Shown here piece by piece: positions 1 to 8,677 of a stretch of DNA of 64,000 nucleotides (positions are counted from its first letter, which is position 1; every line of letters begins with the position of its first letter). The position numbers and the translations under genes were made by a program. Under the pieces are notes generated by a model. It had not been told where the DNA came from and made no database searches. It worked only from the letters and a program-made list of their open reading frames with translations. The DNA comes from Cytophagales bacterium (lineage in GTDB: Bacteria; Bacteroidota; Bacteroidia; Cytophagales; Cyclobacteriaceae). The stretch spans positions 2,363,001 through 2,427,000 of the forward strand of contig JAWPMT010000005.1 of the NCBI GenBank assembly GCA_033344775.1, given 5' to 3'.

Positions 1-38
1 GGAAATTCGCCCAGTTCTATGTTTCCTATTTTTACCAA
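1..38 (-). CDS. dusB: tRNA-dihydrouridine synthase, N-terminus only (probable)
   Basis: Only the first 13 codons of a leftward gene lie in the window. Read from a TTG at 38 they give LVKIGNIELGEFP, the form I recall for the N-terminus of Bacteroidota DusB-type tRNA-dihydrouridine synthases, which continue with a FMN-binding LLLAPMEDVSDPPFR-like segment outside the window. There is no in-frame ATG between the TTG and the divergent CPBP gene. A weak -7-like box (TAACTTTA on the minus strand, 59-66) lies 20 bases upstream. The call rests on very little sequence; another protein with a similar start is possible. Confidence 0.5.
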   Translation of the reverse strand, partial: MVKIGNIELGEF

Positions 39-73
39 TTGAATCCTTATTTTCGCTGTAAAGTTAGCTCAAA

Positions 74-1021
74 ATGCAAAATGATCTAGGTAATGCCGCC
101 GACCTAAAGTTCATGCCCTGGCTTCAGCTGGTCGTGCTTACTGCCTATACCCTGGTTGGACTGTTCGGATTCATGCTCATTTCTTATGCATTGATCCTGC
201 CCTTCTTTGGTTTTGATCTTGAGGCATGGCAGGAAGCACTGACCTATCCCTCCGAATCTCCGGAAAGCCGATTACCGCTACTCATTTCACAAGGCATTAC
301 GTCGCTAGGCGCCTTTTTTATCATGCCGCTCATTTTCATGCGAAAGTTCCTGAAGTATTCGCTGAGTGACTTTTTTTCCACCCCCTCACCCATTTGGCAA
401 CCATTAGTCATGACCATCATCATCACCTTCAGTTTCATGGTGGTCAACAGCATCGTGGTGGAATGGAATCAGGACTTGCAGCTCCCTGAATTTCTGTCCT
501 GGTTTGAATCTCAGGCCAAAAGCAAAGAAGCACAGCTCCAGCAAATGACGGAATACCTGACCAACTTTTCAGGTTTCATGCAGTTTCTGGTTGGCCTTAT
601 CGTCATTGCACTGATTCCGGCCATTGGTGAGGAGTTCCTCTTTCGGGGACTACTGCAAAACATGTTCGCCAAAGGGTTTGGCAATCACCATGTCGCTATC
701 TGGCTGACTGCTCTGCTTTTCGGAGCTTTCCATTTTCAATTTTACGGAGTATTCCCGAGGATGCTTCTGGGAGTGCTGTTCGGATACCTTTATTATTGGT
801 CGGGACATCTTTCTCTGGCGATGATTGGCCATTTCATCAACAATGCTTTTACGTTGGTCACCTTATACCTTTATAGTGTAGGTGTCATCAACCAGGACAT
901 TACCGGTACGCCGGAATTACCACCGACGGCACTGTTAGCTTTGTTCGCATTAATTTGCGGTGCTTTATTAATCGTATTTAGACTTTATTTCAAGGAGGAG
1001 CCTGCAACAGCAGATGAGTGA
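74..1021 (+). CDS. CPBP-family intramembrane glutamic/metallo-protease
   Basis: A 315-residue polytopic membrane protein of the CPBP (CAAX protease / bacteriocin-processing, Rce1-like) family. The three family motifs are present: EEFLFR at about residues 186-191 (catalytic EExxxR), FGAFH with His220, and GHFINN at 252-257 (HxxxN). About seven or eight hydrophobic segments surround them. Such enzymes cleave substrates inside the inner membrane; the substrate here cannot be predicted. The stop overlaps the start of the DUF2007 gene by 8 bases, so the two are probably co-transcribed with cdsA. It diverges from the putative dusB. Confidence 0.88.
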   Translation: MQNDLGNAADLKFMPWLQLVVLTAYTLVGLFGFMLISYALILPFFGFDLEAWQEALTYPSESPESRLPLLISQGITSLGAFFIMPLIFMRKFLKYSLSDFFSTPSPIWQPLVMTIIITFSFMVVNSIVVEWNQDLQLPEFLSWFESQAKSKEAQLQQMTEYLTNFSGFMQFLVGLIVIALIPAIGEEFLFRGLLQNMFAKGFGNHHVAIWLTALLFGAFHFQFYGVFPRMLLGVLFGYLYYWSGHLSLAMIGHFINNAFTLVTLYLYSVGVINQDITGTPELPPTALLALFALICGALLIVFRLYFKEEPATADE

Positions 1022-1217
1022 CTGGCAAAAAGTATACGAAGATAGTCTGGCCTACCGAGCGGAGATCGTGAAGGCGGTACTCGAAGATCGTGAAATGAAT
1101 CCCGTGATCATGGATAAAAAAGACTCTGCCTATCAACTGGGACACTTTGAAATATACGTACCGCCTGAGCATACCCTGCAGGCGATCAGGATCATAAAAG
1201 AAGAGATCAAGTTTTGA
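1014..1217 (+). CDS. DUF2007-family small protein
   Basis: A 67-residue soluble protein matching the DUF2007 pattern (sometimes called putative signal-transducing protein): an N-terminal W-x-x-V-Y segment, a helix with YRAEIVKAVLED, then an H-F-E-I-Y-V strand and a C-terminal helix. DUF2007 domains are small ferredoxin-like folds with no established function. The gene overlaps the CPBP protease upstream and cdsA downstream (TTGA overlap), which argues that it is a real translated member of this operon and not a chance ORF. Confidence 0.8.
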   Translation: MSDWQKVYEDSLAYRAEIVKAVLEDREMNPVIMDKKDSAYQLGHFEIYVPPEHTLQAIRIIKEEIKF

Positions 1218-2035
1218 GCAAATTCACCGACCTTGCCCCACGTCTGATTGCAGCCATTCTTGGCGCCGCTTTGATCATAACCGCACTTGTGCTGGGACCG
1301 TGGTTCTATTTCGCAATTTTTCTAGGCATCAGCTTCATGACCCTTTGGGAATTCTACCGTTTGCTAAGGAGCCAACAGTATATCCCCCTCCGTAAATTAG
1401 GTGTGGTCGTTGGAACCATCCTCTTTAGCCTTACTTTTCTCGTAGAAGCCAGATTGGCCGGACCTAAGTTCTATTTTCTACTTTTCCCGTTGGCCTCGCT
1501 GATCTTCTTATTTAAACTATATAAGAAAGAAGACACAACACCTTTTCTAAACATTGGTTTCTATTACCTGGGTTTGGTTTACGTAACACTCCCTTTCGCC
1601 TTATTGAACCACGCTGTGTACATTTCAGGATCCTACAGTTATGAAGTAGTGGTAGGCTTATTGTTGATCATCTGGGCCTCTGACACAGGTGCTTATTTTG
1701 CAGGAAGTATGTTCGGAAAGACCAAACTGTTTGAACGTATCTCTCCCAAAAAGTCTTGGGAAGGTAGCATTGGGGGAGCACTGTTATCCGCTGCTATGGC
1801 TTTTGGTATTTCTTTTTTCTTCATGGATCTGGCCCTGTGGCAATGGTTCGTCATTGCCCTGATCATTGTGATTGTAGGCACTTATGGAGATCTGGTAGAG
1901 TCACTCTTTAAGAGAACAATGGAAATCAAAGATTCCGGAAAAGCGATCCCCGGTCATGGTGGATTTTTAGACCGGTTTGACAGCCTGTTACTTTCCATGC
2001 CTTTTGTGGTGGCCTTCCTTGAATTCACACAATAA
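1214..2035 (+). CDS. cdsA: Phosphatidate cytidylyltransferase
   Basis: Makes CDP-diacylglycerol from CTP and phosphatidic acid, the branch point of phospholipid synthesis, in the inner membrane. The 273-residue protein has about eight membrane segments. It carries the family signature at about residues 230-256, visible as SLFKR, KDSG, IPGHGG and FLDRFD, containing the Mg-binding Asp residues. The start is TTG at 1214; its last two bases form part of the TGA of the DUF2007 gene, a translational-coupling overlap analogous to ATGA. No upstream ATG is possible without deeper overlap. Length is typical for the family. Confidence 0.94.
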   Translation: MSKFTDLAPRLIAAILGAALIITALVLGPWFYFAIFLGISFMTLWEFYRLLRSQQYIPLRKLGVVVGTILFSLTFLVEARLAGPKFYFLLFPLASLIFLFKLYKKEDTTPFLNIGFYYLGLVYVTLPFALLNHAVYISGSYSYEVVVGLLLIIWASDTGAYFAGSMFGKTKLFERISPKKSWEGSIGGALLSAAMAFGISFFFMDLALWQWFVIALIIVIVGTYGDLVESLFKRTMEIKDSGKAIPGHGGFLDRFDSLLLSMPFVVAFLEFTQ

Positions 2036-2079
2036 GAATTTATTTAATTGACAAGTCTCTTTTTACGGAGACTTATCCG

Positions 2080-2087
2080 TAATTTTG
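2080..2087 (+). promoter_or_regulatory. Bacteroidota -7 box before guaB
   Basis: TAATTTTG matches TAnnTTTG exactly. It lies 30 bases before the guaB ATG in the 82-base gap after cdsA. No TTG at the usual -33 distance is seen; a TTGAC at 2048-2052 is too far upstream. Confidence 0.55.
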
Positions 2088-2117
2088 CCCGGCAAATAAT
2101 AAGAGCGATTATTTGCC

Positions 2118-3590
2118 ATGACATCCCCCGATTCCAAATTTCAACAAGAAGCCCTCACTTACGATGACGTGCTTCTCATCCCAGGATACTCAGAAGTTCT
2201 GCCCCGAGATACGGAAACAGACACCTACATCACCAGAAACATTAAGTTGAACATTCCGCTGGTTTCCGCGGCAATGGACACGGTGACCGAAGCAAGTCTG
2301 GCGATCTCCATGGCCCTTGAAGGGGGTATAGGTATCATTCACAAAAACATGACCATCGCTGATCAGGCAGCACAGGTACGTAAAGTGAAGCGATCACAAA
2401 GCGGAATGATCCTCGATCCCATCACCTTACCGGTAAACAGCACCGTGCGTGATGCGGAAATGATCATGAGTGAGAACAAAATCGGGGGTATTCCCGTCGT
2501 GGACTCCAACAGGAAACTCATTGGGATCGTCACTAATCGGGACCTCCGGTTTGAAAAGCAGTTGGGAAGAGCTGTCAGTGAGATCATGACCAAGGATAAC
2601 ATTGTCACGGGAACCAATGAAATTGGTTTGGCCGAGGCTGAAGAGATCCTTCAGGAACACAAGATCGAAAAACTCCCCATCGTTGATGCAACGGGAACAT
2701 TGACGGGACTGATCACTTATAAGGATATTCTCAAAAACAAAGACCGACCCAACGCCTGTAAAGATGAATATGGTCGTTTGCGTGTAGGTGCTGCGGTAGG
2801 GGTAACGCCTGATATCTCAGACCGGATCGCAGCGTTGATCAAAGCGGGCGTGGATCTGGTAAGCATCGATACCGCACACGGACACTCGAAAGGAGTGATC
2901 GAAACCGCGAAAAGAATCAAGCAAGAATTTCCAGACATAGATCTCATCGTAGGTAATGTGGCCACAGGAGCAGCGGCCAAAGCCCTGGTAGATGCCGGAG
3001 CAGATGCCATCAAAGTAGGTGTTGGCCCAGGTAGCATCTGTACTACCAGGATCATCGCGGGTGTTGGTGTTCCTCAGCTTACCGCAGTATACGAATCTGC
3101 AAGAGCCATTGCTGGATCAGGAGTCCCTGTAATCGCAGATGGAGGTATCCGATTTTCTGGCGATGTGGTAAAAGCCATCGCCGGAGGAGCCAATACGGTC
3201 ATGATCGGTTCACTATTGGCTGGAACTGAAGAAGCGCCAGGAGAAGTGATCCTTTACGAAGGACGTAAGTTCAAGTCTTACCGGGGAATGGGCTCAGTAG
3301 AAGCCATGGAAGAAGGCTCGAAAGATCGTTACTTCCAGGATGCCGAGGATGACATTAAAAAGTTGGTCCCCGAAGGTATTGTGGGCCGAGTCCCTTATAA
3401 AGGACTGGTCGGTGAGGTACTTTATCAATTGGTCGGAGGCCTAAAGGCAGGTATGGGATACTGTGGAGCGGGCAGTATTGCCGACCTACAGAAAGCATCA
3501 TTCTCTAAGATCACCAATGCCGGATCGGTGGAAAGTCATCCGCACGATATCCATATCACCCGGGAAGCGCCGAATTACAGTAGAAAGTAA
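2118..3590 (+). CDS. guaB: Inosine-5'-monophosphate dehydrogenase
   Basis: Oxidises IMP to XMP with NAD+, the committed step of GMP synthesis, in the cytosol. The 490 residues are of standard length. The TIM barrel begins with the [10 protein letters not shown] segment, is interrupted by two CBS domains (about residues 95-210), and resumes with the substrate loop GSICTTR, whose nucleophilic Cys is residue 308. The flap YRGMGS is near 388-393 and the catalytic Arg/Tyr pair falls in GRVPYKG (Arg424, Tyr427). It has its own -7 box and a hairpin after its stop, so it is probably a single-gene unit. Confidence 0.97.
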   Translation: MTSPDSKFQQEALTYDDVLLIPGYSEVLPRDTETDTYITRNIKLNIPLVSAAMDTVTEASLAISMALEGGIGIIHKNMTIADQAAQVRKVKRSQSGMILDPITLPVNSTVRDAEMIMSENKIGGIPVVDSNRKLIGIVTNRDLRFEKQLGRAVSEIMTKDNIVTGTNEIGLAEAEEILQEHKIEKLPIVDATGTLTGLITYKDILKNKDRPNACKDEYGRLRVGAAVGVTPDISDRIAALIKAGVDLVSIDTAHGHSKGVIETAKRIKQEFPDIDLIVGNVATGAAAKALVDAGADAIKVGVGPGSICTTRIIAGVGVPQLTAVYESARAIAGSGVPVIADGGIRFSGDVVKAIAGGANTVMIGSLLAGTEEAPGEVILYEGRKFKSYRGMGSVEAMEEGSKDRYFQDAEDDIKKLVPEGIVGRVPYKGLVGEVLYQLVGGLKAGMGYCGAGSIADLQKASFSKITNAGSVESHPHDIHITREAPNYSRK

Positions 3591-3599
3591 TTTATATGG

Positions 3600-3628
3600 A
3601 TCCCCTTTTGATGAAAATGAGAGGGGAT
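3600..3628 (+). terminator. Hairpin after guaB
   Basis: ATCCCCT (3600-3606) and AGGGGAT (3622-3628) form a 7-bp perfect stem ten bases past the guaB stop. The loop is about 15 bases, containing TTTTGATGAAAA that may pair further. The downstream sequence is pyrimidine-rich but not a clean T-run, so this is only terminator-like. Confidence 0.42.
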
Positions 3629-3694
3629 TCTACTTTGGCTTTGTTAAAAAAGTCTAAAGCTTAGGCACTACACCTCATTATCGGCGGGAAAGCG

Positions 3695-3702
3695 TAAATT
3701 TG
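3695..3702 (+). promoter_or_regulatory. -7 box deciding the start of the SpoIIE-type phosphatase
   Basis: TAAATTTG matches TAnnTTTG. It overlaps a TTG at 3700 that could be taken as a start of the downstream frame. A promoter element cannot lie inside its own transcript's coding region, so translation more likely begins at ATG 3715, 12 bases after the box. Confidence 0.55.
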
Positions 3703-3714
3703 CCGTCGTTTAAG

Positions 3715-5760
3715 ATGTCTCAGAAGCTCAAAATAAGGATTACTTTTTTCGTTGGACTTGTCTCCTGGCTCCTGTTCACCTTCTTTGATATCTATGCCAT
3801 TCTACTGCAACGCTATAAGATGCAGGAAGATCTGGCCACTTCTTTGCCCCAGGCATTTCTGACCTTATTCATTCTGGCAACTCTCTTCTATTACCGATAT
3901 AAGGTCACTAAAGCTGAAAGTGTCAACTTCATCGATCTGCTCTGGAAAGTATTCGTCACAGGGCTGGTCACCACCTTGATCTCGCTAACGATACAGGGAT
4001 TTTTTATTCTTTTCAAAGGCAGCAGCATTGCCAGCAATGCGATCACCATCAACTTTTTCTACCACGTCTATAGTGGTGCCGTAATTATCTATCTGATTTC
4101 GACTTTTGTCGTCTGGAAAAGATTGATCCTCTATCAGAAGTCGAAAAACTTAATTCAACTCTGGAATTTCTTTGAATATGGCCTGTATGGAGCCCTTATC
4201 TTTGACTTTTTCGGATACGGCTTCTCTACCACCAACTTCACAGTTGCACTCGTATTTTTAACTGGGTTCTCGGTCATTCTGTCCCTGAACCTCAAGTGGA
4301 TCGCTTATCTGAATTTCAAACAGAAGTGGAAGAGCATCCTTTTCATCTTGTTGTCCGGCATTTATTTGTATCATTTTCGGGACAACCTGCTGTATTTCTC
4401 TGAACTGAAGGTGCTGGTCATAGACCTGATGGATCGGGTGTTTATCGTGGCCATTCTGATCTTTATTTTCCTGTATGCACTGATCGCAGTACTGGTTACT
4501 TTGTTCAACCTGCCCACCTCCTCCGTATTTGAGCGCAAGTTGAAAGAAGCGGTGGACTTCCAGAAACTGAGTCAATCCATTCCCGCCGGACAAAGTGAAT
4601 TACAGACTTACGAAATTCTATTGGACAGCTCCATGAGTGCCGTTTTTGCAGATGCTGCATGGCTGGAAGTAAATAACGGAGATTCACAATTTTACCTGCG
4701 GAATGTCAACAAGGAGCAGGTTGCGGAACTGAAGAGCCAAATCAAATCAGAGTCAGTCGAAAAAATCGTCAATTTCCGTTCGGAAGACATCAATCTGGGC
4801 CACCAAAAGATCATAGGGGGCATCAAAGGCTATCAATACCGCTCAATTCTGGCTTTACCTATTTTCTTGCAAAATGAACAGGCCGGCTGTCTGGTCCTGT
4901 TACAGGAAGTATCCGATGCCTTCAATCGTGAGATGGTGGAGATCATCCGAACTTTCGTAAGCCAGGCAAGTATTTCTCTGGAAAATGCCTTGCTGATCAA
5001 GGATGCCATTGAAAATGAGCGTTACAAGGAGCAACTGAACATTGCGAAGAATGTCCAGAAAAGTCTCCTGCCACAGAAATTGGACATCAACCCACAATTA
5101 GAGGTTGCTACTTACTCCATGGCGGCCGATGAAGTGGGGGGTGACTATTATGACCTGGTGAAATTCAGTGAGACCAGATTTGGGCTGATCATCGGCGATG
5201 TTTCCGGAAAAGGTACTTCTGCAGCCTTTAACATGGCCCAGGTAAAAGGGATCTTTCACAGCCTGGCCCAATTTAACCTACCACCTGATGAATTGATCCG
5301 AAAGGCAAACCTCGCGGTTGGCAAGTGCCTGGAAAGATCTTCTTTCATCACCGCCAGTTATTTCGTCATAGAAAGTGATACGCGCAAGGTTCAATATGTA
5401 CGAGCAGGGCATTGTCCTACGTTATTGTACTGCAACGAGGACAAAAGTGCCAGGTTTCTTTCCTCAAAAGGGATGGGAATGGGAATCCTAAGAAACTCTG
5501 AGTACGATAAATACGTTCATTCAAATGATCTTACCCTACAGTCTGGAGACATATTGGTGCTTCATACTGACGGTATCACCGAAGCGACAAACAGGGATGG
5601 AGAACAATTTGGTGAAGAGAGATTGCAACAATCTCTGATGCAACACGTTGGGAAAAATCCAGCCGAAATCAAAGAAGGAATTATTACTGATCTGTACAGT
5701 TTCTCAGAAGAGAAGAGACTGGACGATGATTATACATTAGTCATAGTGAAGTTTGAATAA
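3715..5760 (+). CDS. Membrane-anchored GAF / SpoIIE (PP2C-type) serine phosphatase
   Basis: A 681-residue protein. The first ~270 residues contain about eight hydrophobic segments, followed by a GAF-like sensory domain (about 290-430), a short coiled linker and a C-terminal SpoIIE/RsbU PP2C-type phosphatase domain. Metal-binding acidic motifs are visible: DEVGGDYYD (472-480), GDVSGKG (494-500) and HTDGITEA (from 617). Such enzymes dephosphorylate STAS anti-sigma-factor antagonists. Its stop shares TAATG with the next gene, which encodes exactly such a STAS protein, so the pair is likely enzyme and substrate. A TTG five codons upstream was rejected because it overlaps the -7 box. The signal sensed by the membrane and GAF parts is unknown. 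Confidence 0.88.
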   Translation: MSQKLKIRITFFVGLVSWLLFTFFDIYAILLQRYKMQEDLATSLPQAFLTLFILATLFYYRYKVTKAESVNFIDLLWKVFVTGLVTTLISLTIQGFFILFKGSSIASNAITINFFYHVYSGAVIIYLISTFVVWKRLILYQKSKNLIQLWNFFEYGLYGALIFDFFGYGFSTTNFTVALVFLTGFSVILSLNLKWIAYLNFKQKWKSILFILLSGIYLYHFRDNLLYFSELKVLVIDLMDRVFIVAILIFIFLYALIAVLVTLFNLPTSSVFERKLKEAVDFQKLSQSIPAGQSELQTYEILLDSSMSAVFADAAWLEVNNGDSQFYLRNVNKEQVAELKSQIKSESVEKIVNFRSEDINLGHQKIIGGIKGYQYRSILALPIFLQNEQAGCLVLLQEVSDAFNREMVEIIRTFVSQASISLENALLIKDAIENERYKEQLNIAKNVQKSLLPQKLDINPQLEVATYSMAADEVGGDYYDLVKFSETRFGLIIGDVSGKGTSAAFNMAQVKGIFHSLAQFNLPPDELIRKANLAVGKCLERSSFITASYFVIESDTRKVQYVRAGHCPTLLYCNEDKSARFLSSKGMGMGILRNSEYDKYVHSNDLTLQSGDILVLHTDGITEATNRDGEQFGEERLQQSLMQHVGKNPAEIKEGIITDLYSFSEEKRLDDDYTLVIVKFE

Positions 5761-6101
5761 TGGTTGAAATAATAGAAAACGAAGAAGGAGATATTTTTGA
5801 ATTAGAGGTCATTGGCGAAGTGGATGCCAGTTCTTCTATCAATCTGGACAATGCATTGGTGAAGGCCATGGAGTCTGATAAAAGTATCCTGATCAATCTG
5901 CAGCAACTGCAGTACATCTCTTCGGCGGGTTTGGGGGTTTTCATCTCTTATCTGGAGGAGCTGAAAACGAAGCAAACCAAATTAGTGTTTTACGGGCTTA
6001 CAGAAACGGTGAGTCAGGTTTTTGAGATCCTGGGATTGCATGAACTGTTTGAAATTTGTGATTCGAAAGAGTCAGCAACGGCAAAGTTGAATGAAGCATA
6101 G
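5760..6101 (+). CDS. STAS-domain anti-sigma factor antagonist (RsbV/SpoIIAA-like)
   Basis: A 113-residue single STAS domain. The phospho-acceptor loop reads YISSAGLGV at about residues 52-60, with Ser54/Ser55 at the position phosphorylated in SpoIIAA and RsbV. It is translationally coupled to the phosphatase (TAATG) and overlaps the RsbW-like kinase by 11 bases. In known partner-switching systems the unphosphorylated STAS protein captures the kinase and frees its sigma factor. No sigma factor is encoded nearby, so the output could be a distant sigma factor or another target. Confidence 0.9.
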   Translation: MVEIIENEEGDIFELEVIGEVDASSSINLDNALVKAMESDKSILINLQQLQYISSAGLGVFISYLEELKTKQTKLVFYGLTETVSQVFEILGLHELFEICDSKESATAKLNEA

Positions 6102-6501
6102 GATAATTATCCCTTGTGAAAAAGAAAAACTAGAATCTGTGCGGGTTTTTGTACAGGGTCATCTGGATACGTATGGCCTGTCGGAAATCGAATCGCACAA
6201 GATCGTGCTGGCTATCGACGAGGTTTGTGCCAATATGATCATCCATTCCAATAATTGTGACCCGAACGAATCGCTGGAACTGGAAATGGTGTTTAAGAAG
6301 AATCAGAACATCATTTTTGTGATCCGCGACAAAGGGGAGAGCTTCGACATCAATGCTTATAAAGAACCATCCATGCAGGAAATCATCTCCTCTAAAAGGA
6401 AGGGTGGGCTCGGGCTCATGTTAGTGAAAAGAATTATGGATAAAATTGAATTCACTACCGAAAACAATTACAATATTTGCAGGCTTACCAAAAAGCTCTA
6501 G
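6091..6501 (+). CDS. Anti-sigma regulatory serine kinase (RsbW/SpoIIAB-like HATPase_c)
   Basis: A 136-residue GHKL ATPase of the RsbW/SpoIIAB type. The N-box is DEVCANMIIHS (about residues 43-53; Asn48 would bind Mg) and the G-box is KGGLGLMLVK (about 104-113). This kinase type phosphorylates its STAS partner and binds a sigma factor. Overlap with the STAS gene and the upstream SpoIIE phosphatase complete a three-part partner-switching module. It is slightly short, which fits stand-alone anti-sigma kinases. The target sigma factor is not in the window. Confidence 0.88.
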   Translation: MKHRIIIPCEKEKLESVRVFVQGHLDTYGLSEIESHKIVLAIDEVCANMIIHSNNCDPNESLELEMVFKKNQNIIFVIRDKGESFDINAYKEPSMQEIISSKRKGGLGLMLVKRIMDKIEFTTENNYNICRLTKKL

Positions 6502-6505
6502 TTCG

Positions 6506-7366
6506 TTGAAAGTCCCGATTACTGCCATTCTTATCGCTTTATTAGCAACCAGTTGCGAATATTTTCAGCAAAAGGTTGAAACGGAGAAGGTCATAATCGC
6601 CCAGGCCAATGATGCGATCTTGTATCTCGATGACCTCAATGGCATTACACCAATTGGACTGGGTGAGGAAGACAGCACCAAGCTGGTAGAAACATACGTA
6701 CAGAATTGGGTCAAGAAGCAAGTATTGATTTCCAGGGCGATTCAGGAAACGCAATTTGATCAGGAAGAAATTGACCGCAAAGTGCTCGATTATCGGTACT
6801 CACTGATCATTCACGAATTTGAAAAAAATTATGTCCAGTCCAATCTGAATCCGGACATCACAGACAGTGAGATAGAGGCGTACTATCAGGAAAAATCAGA
6901 TAATTTTTTACTGAAACAGAACATCCTGAGGTGCCTGTTCGCCAAAGTCCCGAAAGGTTCTCCAGGTATCGAAAATTTCAGGAGAAATATCCGTGGATAT
7001 CCCAATGCCAGCCTGGACGATATCAAAAGCTATTGTTTCCAATATGCCAACAGTGCATTTACGGATGAGGACATTTGGATCAATTTTAACGAGGTAGCTA
7101 CCGCTAGTCCCTTAAAAGAAGTTAAAAATCAAGTTCAGTTTTTGCAATCCAGTACTTATAATGAAACTTCGGACGATGAATTCATTTATTTTCTGAGAAT
7201 TCTTGAATATAAGATCTCAGATGAGATGTCTCCGTTAGAATTTATTAGGGATGATATTGAGAGTATTCTCGTCAATAAACGAAAAATCGAACTGAAAAGG
7301 GAATTGGAAGAAGCCATTTATGAAGAAGCTAAAAAGAATGAGTCCTTTAAAATATATTCTCGCTAG
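6506..7366 (+). CDS. SurA N-domain-like lipoprotein, putative periplasmic chaperone
   Basis: A 286-residue exported protein. I place the start at TTG 6506, four bases after the kinase stop, because this gives a compact signal peptide ending at a lipobox-like ATSC (Cys about residue 17); an upstream start would run through the kinase gene in another frame. The mature part resembles the helical chaperone domain of SurA/PpiC proteins (a Q/D/E-rich helical region with QVLISRA and VLDYRYSLIIHEFEK), but I see no parvulin catalytic domain. The next gene is surA, overlapping by 47 bases, so a joint role in outer-membrane protein folding is likely by context. Confidence 0.62.
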   Translation: MKVPITAILIALLATSCEYFQQKVETEKVIIAQANDAILYLDDLNGITPIGLGEEDSTKLVETYVQNWVKKQVLISRAIQETQFDQEEIDRKVLDYRYSLIIHEFEKNYVQSNLNPDITDSEIEAYYQEKSDNFLLKQNILRCLFAKVPKGSPGIENFRRNIRGYPNASLDDIKSYCFQYANSAFTDEDIWINFNEVATASPLKEVKNQVQFLQSSTYNETSDDEFIYFLRILEYKISDEMSPLEFIRDDIESILVNKRKIELKRELEEAIYEEAKKNESFKIYSR

Positions 7367-8669
7367 TTGTCTACTACTGGGTGCCTTCATGAGTTCGGCA
7401 CAAGATGAAGGTGTGGTGATCGACAAGATCATTGCCAAAGTGGATAACTACATCATTCTGAAATCGGAACTTGAAAAATCATACCTCGACTACCTCTCCC
7501 GCGGAGAGTTCAATCAGGGTAATGCCCGTTGTAAATTGCTGGAAAACCTGGTGGTGAACAAAATGATGGTTGCAAAGGCGGAGATTGACTCAGTAATCGT
7601 GGAGGATGTAGAAGTTCAGGACAACCTAAGTCGTAGATTAGACTACATGGTTTCGCAAATCGGTAGTATCGAGGAAATAGAAAATTTCTATGGCAAATCC
7701 ATTACTCAGATCGAGGCGGAGCTTTTTGAGAGTGTGAAAGAACAACTGGTGATCCAGAAAATGCAAGGAGAGCTAACTTCCAGCATGAAAGTGTCTCCTG
7801 CTGAGGTACGGAAGTTCTTTAAGAATATTCCCAGAGATTCACTGCCTTATTTCTCGACGGAAGTGACCGTAGGTCAGATTGTCAAAAAACCAGAAGCCGG
7901 ACCTAAGCAGCAAGAAAAAGTACGCAACACCTTAATAGAGATCAAAGGCCAGTTGCTCAAAGGAGGATCATTTGCCGAGCTTGCCCGATTATACTCGGAG
8001 GATCCCGGATCTGCGGCAAACGGTGGTGAACTTCCCTTCTACAAACGAGGCGATCTGGCTCCTGAGTATGAAGCTACAGCCATGACCCTTCAAAAAGGAG
8101 AAGTTTCCCTTCCTGTAAAAACACAATTTGGCTATCACCTGATAGAACTACAGGAAAAACGCGGTAACACCTTCAAATCACGACATATCTTAATGATCCC
8201 TAAACCTTCTGGCGAAGACATGCTCGATGCAGAGCGATTCCTGGACAGTTTGCGTACTGTGATCGTAGCTGACAGTATTGCATTCGATGAAGCGGCTAAG
8301 GAGTACTCCGATGATCAGCTCACCTCTTCCAGTGGTGGATATTTCCTGGCGGATGATGGCGCAACTAAAGTATCGGTGGAACAGCTGGATCCCAATATTT
8401 TCTTCACAATAGACACCATGGCGCTTGGAAGCATCACCAAGCCTTTAAAGTTTCAGGAGCGTGACGGCACTTATTCTTACCGTATCCTTTATTATAAAGA
8501 GAAAGTCCGGCCGCACCAGGCCAACCTCCAGGACGATTACCAAAAGATCGCAACAGCAGCGCTCAATGAAAAACGAGCCCGTAAACTGGCAAAATGGTTT
8601 GATGAAGCACGAGGAGATGTTTTCATCAGCATCGATCAGGAATACGATTACTGCGACCTTGTAAATTAA
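7320..8669 (+). CDS. surA: Periplasmic peptidyl-prolyl isomerase / chaperone SurA
   Basis: A 449-residue periplasmic foldase that escorts outer-membrane proteins. It has a Sec signal peptide ending near MSSAQ, then the SurA N-terminal helical domain (VDKIIAKVDNYIILKSELE and onward), and two parvulin-like regions. The first (about 180-275) contains FAELARLYSEDPGSAANGG and FGYHLIEL. The second (about 285-385) contains SRHILM and SGGYF and is more divergent. ATG 7320 is preferred over ATG 7338 because it adds the basic KKLKR n-region. It is coupled to the SurA-like lipoprotein upstream. Confidence 0.88.
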   Translation: MKKLKRMSPLKYILASCLLLGAFMSSAQDEGVVIDKIIAKVDNYIILKSELEKSYLDYLSRGEFNQGNARCKLLENLVVNKMMVAKAEIDSVIVEDVEVQDNLSRRLDYMVSQIGSIEEIENFYGKSITQIEAELFESVKEQLVIQKMQGELTSSMKVSPAEVRKFFKNIPRDSLPYFSTEVTVGQIVKKPEAGPKQQEKVRNTLIEIKGQLLKGGSFAELARLYSEDPGSAANGGELPFYKRGDLAPEYEATAMTLQKGEVSLPVKTQFGYHLIELQEKRGNTFKSRHILMIPKPSGEDMLDAERFLDSLRTVIVADSIAFDEAAKEYSDDQLTSSSGGYFLADDGATKVSVEQLDPNIFFTIDTMALGSITKPLKFQERDGTYSYRILYYKEKVRPHQANLQDDYQKIATAALNEKRARKLAKWFDEARGDVFISIDQEYDYCDLVN

Positions 8670-8677
8670 GATTTCAC

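Noticed and set aside
2717-3055. A 112-codon minus-strand ORF
   Set aside because: Antisense to guaB, Ala/Pro/Thr-rich and without a known family.
3700-3714. TTG as start of the SpoIIE-type phosphatase
   Set aside because: The TTG overlaps the -7 promoter box; ATG 3715 is more consistent.
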